64,000 bases of DNA from Euglena gracilis (lineage: Eukaryota > Euglenida > Euglenophyceae > Euglenales), in the NCBI GenBank assembly GCA_039621445.1, contig CP154954.1, forward strand, positions 53,445,506 to 53,509,505, given 5' to 3'. Positions 56,374-64,000 of the stretch are shown one piece after another (within the stretch, counting starts at the first letter, position 1; every line of letters begins with the position of its first letter). Under the pieces are notes generated by a model. It did not search any database. It saw nothing but the letters and a program-made list of their open reading frames with translations, and was not told where the DNA came from. The translations under genes and the position numbers were made by a program.

Positions 56374-59300
56374 CGTCCTGGGACTGCTCGTCGGCTGCTG
56401 CTTGCGTCGCTGCGTGACTGGCCCTCGTATTATGGACAGGTTTGTTTCCACCCCACCCCCCAGCGAAGGAAGGGTTGTGAGGGTGGATTCTCAAATGAAA
56501 TAGGCAAATCCATCCATGAAGTGCATTATCACCCGTGAACAAAGTGCCACTGTTAAATATGCCCACCGTCACCCCCCCCCCACAGTTTGTCCGTTCAGAA
56601 ATCGAAATATGAAAGCACAGCAACACAGTACGCGACCCAATTGCACACGAAAGCAACACCTGACCGTGCTCTCCTGACGTCGGCCGCCTGCGCCTTCGCC
56701 ACCCTGACCGTGATGTGGGGCTCCGCCGTGATGGGCCGCAAGCCGCTCCTCAGCCTCTGCCTGCTCGGCGCCGCAGCGTGCGTGGTGTGCCGTGCACCAT
56801 CGCCGACGCTCGGGCACCGTCCGCGCCAACCGTGTTTGTTTGGCAAGTCAGGTTCCATCCCCCGAAGGAGTGGCCCAGCAGTGTGGACACCGGCGCAATC
56901 AAATGACCACAACTGGGGGGGGGGGGGGGGCACTACTCTACCTTCCAAGGACTCCCCCAGCCCCTCTGGCCACGCCACCTTCCTTTCCGTTGGGCTGCAG
57001 GTGTTGCGGGACCTGCAGCCGCTGGTGCCGGAGGTGCTCGCCACCCTCGCCCTCGGCTTCCTCGTCGCCGCCTTGGTGACCCTGACGCTGACCACAGCGG
57101 AGGGCTACCCAACCACCAGCCGTGCCCTCGGCCTCTGCCTGGGCGGCTTGGCTGTCATTTCGGGGGCAACAGGCCTGCATGCGTGCGTGCGCACTTGGGT
57201 TTATTGTATTATTTGTGTACCATCGTAAAAAAATTGTGCATCACGTTGTGTTCAAGAAAAATGCAAGGAGGTGAGCACCCACAGCAAACTGTCATGCACA
57301 GAGACCTGCGAACATCGCGCACTGGGACTGTGAACGGCCTGGGCAGGCCTGATATGCTGTCTGAGGTGCAGCGTTGGAATGTCGAGTTGGATTGTTGGTT
57401 GAGAAAAGGAGACCCCCTCACTGCAGCATTTGTGAGAGCCTAAACAGCTCACGTCCAGGCAGTGTTTCCGGGTTTACAGGGCTCCTGAAATCCCGAAAGC
57501 TAACCTTGAAACCCATGGAAATTGGTCCGAAATTCCTTCAAATGGCTGAATTCTGAATTTTCTCTGAACGAGCAAAAATGCAAAAAAAAAGGAAAAGGAA
57601 AACCTCAGCAAAAACAAGCCAACTCCAGGGACAAAACTCGGAAAAATAGATTCGAACTTTTGGATTATCGACCTGTTCGGCAGGGATCCTCACACGTCCT
57701 GAAAAGGAAATTCACAGAAATTCACGGAGGATCACGGAAATGGGCGGAGGGCCATTTTCACGGAAATCACAGAAATTCACGGAAATTCACGGATGAGGCG
57801 GAGGGTTCGGAAAACTTTTTGCGTCTTTTTTGAACGTTTTTGCAGATACATTTTGATGGGATGTTTTGCACATTCTCTGCCTTTCCAAACAGACAATCAC
57901 GCAAGCTTAACCTCATTCAGACAATCACAGATGATTTTGTGGCCGCTTTCCTCCATTCTGGTCTCCTGGTCACAAAATTGGACCACGAAAGCATCAGAGG
58001 TGCTCCAGAAATATACACAAATTGAGGTTGAGGGCTGTGGGTGTTTATTTACTCAGAAAATGACTTTCCACCTTTCTGCCCAGGCTGCATCCAGAAGAGT
58101 CTAGCGCTATATCGGTTCCCTGACAGGGGGCAACCCATTTGGGGCACTCAAGAAAAAAATTCAAGGACAAAAAGGTTGTTTTTTCCCTCTTGTACGTTTT
58201 ATATTTTCATACCTACCCCCCCCCCCCCGGTACTGGCCAACCTGTCAGGTGACAGTTTCCCGGGGGGGGGGGGTAGGTATACAGGTGTGGATAGGAACTG
58301 ATGAATGGATTGACAGTTCTGGGCATGCGATCATAAACATTTTGTTGGGTATGCAAGGGAAGATATACGTTGTAGCATGCATTCAGTTGGGTTTCCAAAG
58401 GGCCAAACTTGGGGGTTGAGCACTCGGAATTGGCTTCAGCTGTTGTCGAGGCCCTGGAGGATCTCCAGGACTGTAATTTGGAGTAACAATCTGCTGCCAC
58501 AGCTACCCAAATATGGCTCCGGCGCAGAATGGAATGTGGCTTTTGACCTTTTCTGGAAACAGGAAATTCACGGAAATTCACGGAAAATCACGGAAAATCA
58601 CGGCAAATCACGGAAAATCACGGATACATTTTGGCCTCAGCCAGCACGGACATGTGAGGATCCCTGTGTTCGGTGCCCAGATCGCCCTGGAGAATATTTT
58701 TTAGAAAAAATTTAAAGAACTTGATTCTGAAAAAATTCGCCTAAAAAAATTCCTGCACAGGTACTGATGTCATAGACTCACACACATACCTGGGGCTTAT
58801 CTTTGGGTCCATTTCAATTGAAACGTCACATGATTTCCCGCCGAACTGGAAAAAGAAGTCCTCTGGTGCGCCCAAATGTTGTGTTTCTTTTGCTAATTGT
58901 TCCAAAATTATCCCAAAAATGCCAAAACAGACATTTCCGGAAGGTTTTGGGGATGCCAAAAAAAATGCCAAATGCCAAAAAAATTTCCAGCGCTTCGCAA
59001 CGTCACTGGAAAAAAAATATCCACCAGCTTGGGCTGTCCAACAGAAATTTCGACCCCCCCCCCCGAGGGACTGCAGATCATTAAGCAGAGGCCATCAGAA
59101 AAAAGTTTCTCGATGTTAAACGGCATTTTTTTTCTGGTGCTGCCACGCCGTCCTCTCCCCCCACCCCAGGCTTCGCGGCCCTCGTCAAGGACCCGGAGGT
59201 GGCCTTCGTGACCACCACCACGCTGCTCGGCGTCCTCTTCATCTTGCCCATCCCACGGCTCGTCCATCAGCACTGCCGGTCGGTGGCCCGCCGGGCATGG

Positions 59301-59589
59301 TTGGGTTTCCCAGCGCGCCCCCATCCCGAGTCACCCCACCGCCCTGACCCCATCGCGGCGCAAGTCCCCGCACGTTTGCCGGGTTCAAGTTCACACACTG
59401 TGCCCCCCCCCCCCGGGGCATCAACCCTCCCCCCTGACGCCTCAACTCGGCAGCCGGAGGGGTGGGATGCGCCTCACGCTCTGCCGCCGGGAGACGGCGG
59501 GACTCGCGCCGCGGCTCCGCGTCAGCGATTTCGCGGAGGACGCGCAGCAGGACGACGAGGAGACGCAGTACCTGCTGCCCCGCCCCTGA
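56374..59589 (+). CDS. Polytopic membrane protein, 3' exons and C-terminus
   Basis: Exons: 56374-56439 (RPGTARRLLLASLRDWPSYY), a block ending at 56781 (ALLTSAACAFATLTVMWGS, PLLSLCLLGAAAC), 57001 to about 57182 or slightly beyond (VLATLALGFLVAALVTLTL, LGLCLGGLAVISGATG), 59170-59299 (FVTTTTLLGVLFILPIPRL) and 59454-59589 (DFAEDAQQDDEETQYLLPRP, then TGA). The 59299/59454 junction is phase-compatible with a GTTGGG donor. The 57182/59170 junction is not resolved, and a complete mobile element (57681-58666) lies in that intron. At least five membrane segments are visible. No start codon was found, and the left exons at 17435-23266 have no stop, so the two may be one gene. The acidic cytosolic-looking tail ending in YLLP could hold a sorting signal (inference). 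Confidence 0.55.
57681..58666. mobile_element. Complete non-autonomous DNA element E3 with 7-bp target duplication
   Basis: 986 bp. Ends CAGGGATCCTCACACGTCC and GGACATGTGAGGATCCCTG are inverse with one mismatch. Both sides are flanked by TGTTCGG (57674-57680 and 58667-58673). Subterminal arrays of ATTCACGGAA units lie at about 57709-57792 and 58560-58625. It has no supported coding capacity and lies in an intron of the membrane-protein gene. A truncated relative is at 4358. Confidence 0.9.
58212..58282. repeat. C/G-tract palindrome nested in E3
   Basis: TACCTACCCCCCCCCC and GGGGGGGGGGTAGGTA form long inverse arms around a roughly 40-bp loop containing CTGTCAGGTGACAG. It may be a smaller element inserted in E3. 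Confidence 0.6.
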
Positions 59590-60047
59590 GCCCCCGCCCA
59601 GCCACCCCCGCCTTCCTCCGGCCCTCTTTCCGGCCGCCTTCTGGCCCCTCTGGTGTTGCATGGCTGCACCCTCTCTTGACCCAGCCCACCTCACCATCAA
59701 CCAGTCATCACCCCTATCACCTGCACACATGCCAGGCCTCTCTCTGGCAGTCTGGCCTATTTGTATTATTTCAGTAACCCCGCTTGCCTACCCAAAACTA
59801 CCCCCGCCCCAAGTGTTCCTCCTCCCCCCTCCGGGGGGGGAGTGGGTGCGAGCGTTCTTTCCTTGGTTTCTTGTTCACAGAAACTGGTGTTTTTTTTACG
59901 AAATTCGGTTCAGCTCGAAGGATATTCGCGAGGTCATCCCACCGCCCCCCGGTCTTCGTCCGGCCGGATGGCTCGGCTCCCCCACCCCGGTGTGCCCCTC
60001 GCCCCCCTCTTACCCCAGCCCTCCCCGCCGGCCGCCGGTCGCCGCGG

Positions 60048-63000
60048 ATGGCGGTGCTGCCCCCCGGGGCCTCCCCACGCCACGCGCAGCTCCACGCCGA
60101 GCTGCTCGCCCTCGCCCAGGGCCGGGCGGTCCACTGGGCCGCGGGCCGCCCTGGGGTTGGGTCCCCCGCCCACCCCCCCACTGGGTCGGCGGCCGGCCCT
60201 GCCGCGGATCAGGGACACCTCTTTGCCCACTGGCCGGAGGGGGCCGAGGCCGGGGCGGAGAAGCGGCGGTTCCTGGCGCAGGTGGAGGGGCTCGAGGCCA
60301 GCCTCCCCGGCGGCCTGCGCGGCTGCTCACGCCGGAACGAAACGGTGGTGAGGAGGGGAGGGGGGCAGGGTTTGATATAAGGAGGGCGTACATGGTTTAG
60401 GTGGGGGGTGTCCCCCCACCCCCCCCCCCACCTGCCAGGGGGTCCGGACCGACCCTGGGGGGGGGGTACCCGGGACCCCCCCCCAAAAAGGGTCAATTTT
60501 TTCCTCCGGCGCTTTGCGCCGAATTTTTTTTCGCATTTTTGGCAAATTTTTGCCCAAAAAGTGCCCAAAATGGCACTTTTGGTCGTTTTGGGGGGTCAAA
60601 AATTTTCGGTTCACCCGGACCGTGCCACAGGTGGGGGGGGTGTCCCCCCCACCCCCCCCCTCCTGGCCCGCAGGGGGGTCCGGACCTCCCCCCCACCTGT
60701 CCTTATATCGAACCCTGGAGAGGGGGCGTTGCCTTTTTTTGTGGCCGAAATCATCCGGTATGAGTCGATTTTTTTCCATTGCATTGGCATATATATGTAC
60801 TAGTTTGTGTTGTGTGCATTCTTGGAAACGATTCCTGTGCGAGGTACAATTCCTGTGTAACCCCCCAAATATACCCCCAAATGCAGACCCCCCCCAAATA
60901 TAAAACCCCCCTGTTGAATTTTCGCTTGAAATTCTTGAAATTTACTGAAATTTCGCCCAAATATTAAAACCCCCTCCAGGGCAACGCCGGCAGGCGCCGC
61001 GTGAGCACAGGGAAAAAAATCTCAATTATTTCATCTTTTGTGACAGTTTCAGTACATGGTTTTGACACATTTTTCCACAAAATGGTCATCGGTTGGAATT
61101 TTGACTAAAAATGATGAAGTTTGGGCGAAATGGAGGCAAGATTGCATACATGCTTTGGGTCGCGGAAGTTTGTTTTGCCAACCCAAATATGAACCCCCCG
61201 ATTATAAAAACCCCCAGCGGGTCTTGAAATTCCCGTCCAAAAATCAGAATTTGATATTGGGGGGGGGGGTTGAGATAACGTTCTCTTGCATCAATGCCAG
61301 TTCCAAGTGCATGCCACCAAACTTGTATTAAATGAAGGAGGTGTCGCCCATAATTTCCCACGTTTCTGTTCCGGCGTGAAGACATTATGATTCAGCACTG
61401 GTGCTGCTGCGGGACAGCCGCGACGGAGTGAACCCGTTCGAGGACAGGGGCCACACCCATGGGAAGTGGCCAGATATCATTTTTGGTTAACAACAGCTGA
61501 TAAATTTTTAGGTGATTGTTGTTGATGATTGTTGGCGATGTCACCAGTGCTGTGTACCGCTTTTGTTGCTCACCGTTGGTCCTACCCTGTTAATGTGAAT
61601 GTTGCAGGAAAGACCATTGAACTTCAGGATGGTGGAATACATGTAGATAGATGGGACCATTATGGTTTTGGGGGGGACTTCCCACCACCTACCAGAACGT
61701 CCGGACCCGGTCGTTTCGAGGGTTCGTTCGCCGTACCCCACGCCTCTTTTCTGCACAGAAGGAACCCCCAACGGCCGGCAAAGGAGGCACCAGCTTTTAT
61801 TTTCGTTGCGCTGCCCTGCCCCTCCCCCGCCCAGGTTTGCCACTCGGAGGCCCGCCCCACGCCATCACGCATGTCTGGTGCCCCCCCTTTCCCCTGACCC
61901 CCCCCCCGGGGCTTGGGGTTCGCTTCAAACCCGACGCCCCTCCCGCCGCCCGGGGCGGCCCCTGCCCCCGGGGTACACGCCCCGCGTGCCGGAGGGGGAG
62001 ACGCTGCCGTTCGACGACGACGCCCGCTTCGAGGCAACGGAGGAGGCCGGCCTGGCGGAGTTCCGCTGGGCGGCCGTCGTCCTCGTCGCCGGGGGCCTCG
62101 GCCCAGCGGTTGCCTCGTTGCCTCCCCGGACGCTTTTGGAAGGTCCGGTTTGGGTTTGGAGGGGGGGGGGAGAGCCGTGGCCGGCAGGTCCAGCAACCTG
62201 CAGATGCAGGTTTTCCAGACCCGGGTCCAGCCGCGGTTCAGGGGTTTGGATTCGGGTTGGCTGGAGCATGGTTGTCAACCCCTGTGAGGGAGAGCGGCTG
62301 GGGTACTCCGGCATCAAGCTGGAGCTCCCGATCGACTTGGTGACGGGGGTGTCCGCCCAGAGGCTATTTCAACTTCGCTAGTTCAAGGTTGTTTGGCCTA
62401 CAGGAGGGGGGGGGGGGCTCGGTCAGGGTGGAAATGGAATCCCTGAAACCCAATGGGTTGGGGTCGCAGTCGACTCCCCGGTCTCGTTTTCCTGTAAGCC
62501 TACCCAAATATGAAGCCCACCCCAGGGGGTTTGGTTTTGCCGCCGAATCCAAAAACCCCCCGCCCCTAATATAAAGCCTGCCGAATATGCCATTCAGGAA
62601 AAAAGCAAAAAAAATTGGGTGTGTGAAAAGGTTTTTTTTTTCACCAGAAATTGTCTTTTTTTTAACCAAAATTGCACATTATTGGGGTGAATAGGTACAC
62701 AACAAAAATTTTGTGTAAATTGGCGTTTGATCACAGTCGAAGGCCGAAGTTTGTATGGGCACCCCAGACACCAGGGCTCTGCGGAAATCCCCAAACGAAA
62801 AACGAGGGGTTGGGGGGTTCCAACCCCTCCCACCAGGCCTTCTCGTACAGCCCTGGTGCCAAGGCCCCCCAGAAAAGCCGATCTCCCCCTTGTGTATTTG
62901 CAACACTGGAGTTAGGCCATTTGGGTGACTCCCCCCCTGGGGAATTCAATTGAACCCCAAAGCGCCTCAAAAAAGCAAACACCCAGAGGCTTTTTTAGTC

Positions 63001-63418
63001 TTGGACCCCAGGGGGGGGGGGGTTCCTTTTTTGGCTTGTGGGTGCCCAGCGCCGAAGGCACCGGATTTTTTTTGTTTACCAACGCCGAATCCACCGAAAA
63101 AAAAATTGCATTTTCTTTGTCGTGCCTCTCGAACACCCCCCCCCCCCAAAAATAGGCCCCCCAGGGCCCCCCCCCCCAGGTGGGTGGTGGGTGGTGGGTG
63201 GCCCCCCCCTCCCCCGGTCTTTGAAAATAAAAAACCCTGCAAGCACCCCATGCCCCCCACCCCTCCCCAATGGATGGGTGGGCGTGTGCCGAATGCAAAC
63301 ACCCCAAAGGGTATTGTTTCTTATTTTTGGGGACAGTATTATCAGAGAAAAATCCTCTGCCTCTTATCTGGAGTATTATTGCCGCTGGCTGCAGGCAATC
63401 GAGGACCGGTTGCGACTG
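60048..63418 (+). CDS. USP: UDP-sugar pyrophosphorylase (USP), N-terminal exons, truncated by window end
   Basis: USP-family enzymes convert UTP and a sugar 1-phosphate into UDP-sugar and pyrophosphate in the cytosol. Exon pieces in order: ATG at 60048 (MAVLPPGASPRHAQLHAELL), 60213-60347 (GHLFAHWPEG..., LPGG), 61395 to about 61441 (LVLLRDSRDGVNPFE), about 61961-62096 (GYTPRVPEGETL, AAVVLVAGGL), 62289-62348 (GERLGYSGIKLELP) and about 63355-63418 (SYLEYYCRWLQAIEDR). Together they give the family order, including the N-terminal HLF.W and PGG motifs, the SR.GVNPF.GYTP segment and the nucleotide-binding VAGGLGERLGY(S)GIK(L) signature. The uridylyl-binding core and C-terminus lie beyond the window. 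Several exon ends implied by the protein do not coincide with GT-AG (see findings). Exon limits are therefore approximate, but the family assignment is strong. Confidence 0.85.
60480..60720. repeat. Dispersed repeat family B copy 2, in a USP intron
   Basis: GGCGCTTTGCGCCGAATTTT, AAAAAGTGCCCAAAATGGCA and TTTTGGTCGTTTTGG match 19590-19690. It is flanked by GGTGTCCCCCC tracts in inverse arrangement at 60405-60430 and 60630-60665. Confidence 0.65.
62811..62865. repeat. Dispersed repeat family C fragment, in a USP intron
   Basis: GGGGTTCCAACCCCTCCCACC, AGGCCTTCTCGTACAGCCCT and GGTGCC follow the right half of the family C order. Confidence 0.45.
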
Positions 63419-64000
63419 GTGGGCTACCGAGCTGTTGGGTCCATGGGCCTCAGAAATTCCAGTTGGAATTTGGGTAAAATTTTCAACAAGAGACCCAACA
63501 AATGCCCCCCCACAAAATAAGACCCTTAGGATTTTCAGCAACCGAACCAGGATCTCATTTTGGGGGGAGGGGTTCAATTGTATTTTTTGCACGTTTTGAC
63601 TTCCTGATTTTTGTGAAAAAGTTCAGGGGAATGCACAAAGAACTTAGATGGCCAAACACGCATTTAAGGGTTTTTGCCGATTTGGGTGCAAGTGCTTGCG
63701 AGGGACACGACGTGTCCCTCTGCTTTCATTTTCGGTGTTTGAAACAACGGGTGTACCTCGGACATGTTGCGAGCGCATGGTTGTGGTGTCTCGGGGTGTG
63801 AACCTCGAGAAGTGCGTCCAATTGACAAGTTTTGACACGTCAAAGAGACCGCCACGGCTCGGGTTTGAAACCTCGGCCAGCGAAGGCAAAATTAAAAAAA
63901 TTACTCGTGTCTCGGCCTTGAAACCCCGGCGGCTGAAGGCCAGGGGACAGCGGCAGAAGAGAGATCTTCGGTGGTCGGGTCGGGCGCATGTGCGCCGAAA
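63419..64000. other. Presumed USP intron, no further exon recognised
   Basis: Contains AGGGACACGACGTGTCCCT (a palindrome near 63701-63719) and two similar GAAACC.CGGC-GAAGGC segments near 63870 and 63923. No open frame continues the pyrophosphorylase. Confidence 0.35.

Noticed and set aside
57257-57443. A 60-codon plus-strand frame as an extra exon
   Set aside because: Composition is not exon-like and no splice phase links it to its neighbours.

Overview
The window is nuclear DNA from a eukaryote, most likely a free-living protist or alga with a large, repeat-rich genome. I cannot place it more precisely. Coding blocks are short, GC-rich exons with phase-compatible splice sites. They are embedded in AT-rich or C/G-homopolymer-rich introns crowded with inverted repeats. 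The best-recognised gene is a UDP-sugar pyrophosphorylase, a family found in plants, algae and several protist groups. Nothing looks prokaryotic: there are no operons, Shine-Dalgarno sites or CRISPR.

Layout. 1-4.7 kb: no gene; two complete non-autonomous DNA elements, a truncated third and dispersed repeats. 6.1-10.2 kb (minus): a seven-exon gene with a possible ParB/sulfiredoxin-like N-terminus and a Lys/Glu-rich tail. 10.7-14.4 kb (minus): a three-exon coiled-coil gene carrying one frameshift and one in-frame TAA. Most introns of these two genes, and the sequence just beyond them, carry copies of one palindromic motif built on GCGCAAATGCGC. 14.8-15.5 kb: an element with an intact 7-bp target duplication. 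17.4-23.3 kb (plus): six phase-compatible exons of a polytopic membrane protein. 25.3-25.95 kb (minus): the 3' exons of a small charged protein. 26.1-27.7 kb: GC palindromes, an A-rich tract and C/A-rich tracts. 27.8-53.5 kb: a single 71-bp satellite array containing telomere-like TTAGGG. 53.5-56.1 kb: a tRNA-like sequence, GC palindromes and two short minus-strand exons, with the same GAAGCGG palindrome seen left of the satellite. 56.4-59.6 kb (plus): exons and C-terminus of a polytopic membrane protein. 60.0 kb to the window edge (plus): UDP-sugar pyrophosphorylase.

How it may fit together (inference). The left membrane exons have no stop and the right ones no start, and the phases allow joining. 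The plus-strand gene may therefore run from 17.4 to 59.6 kb through a 33-kb intron. The minus-strand gene with GAAGCGG palindromes on both sides of the satellite may be nested inside that intron and itself be split by the satellite. The recurring theme is palindromic repeat families confined to particular gene neighbourhoods, which suggests introner-like or miniature-transposon colonisation.
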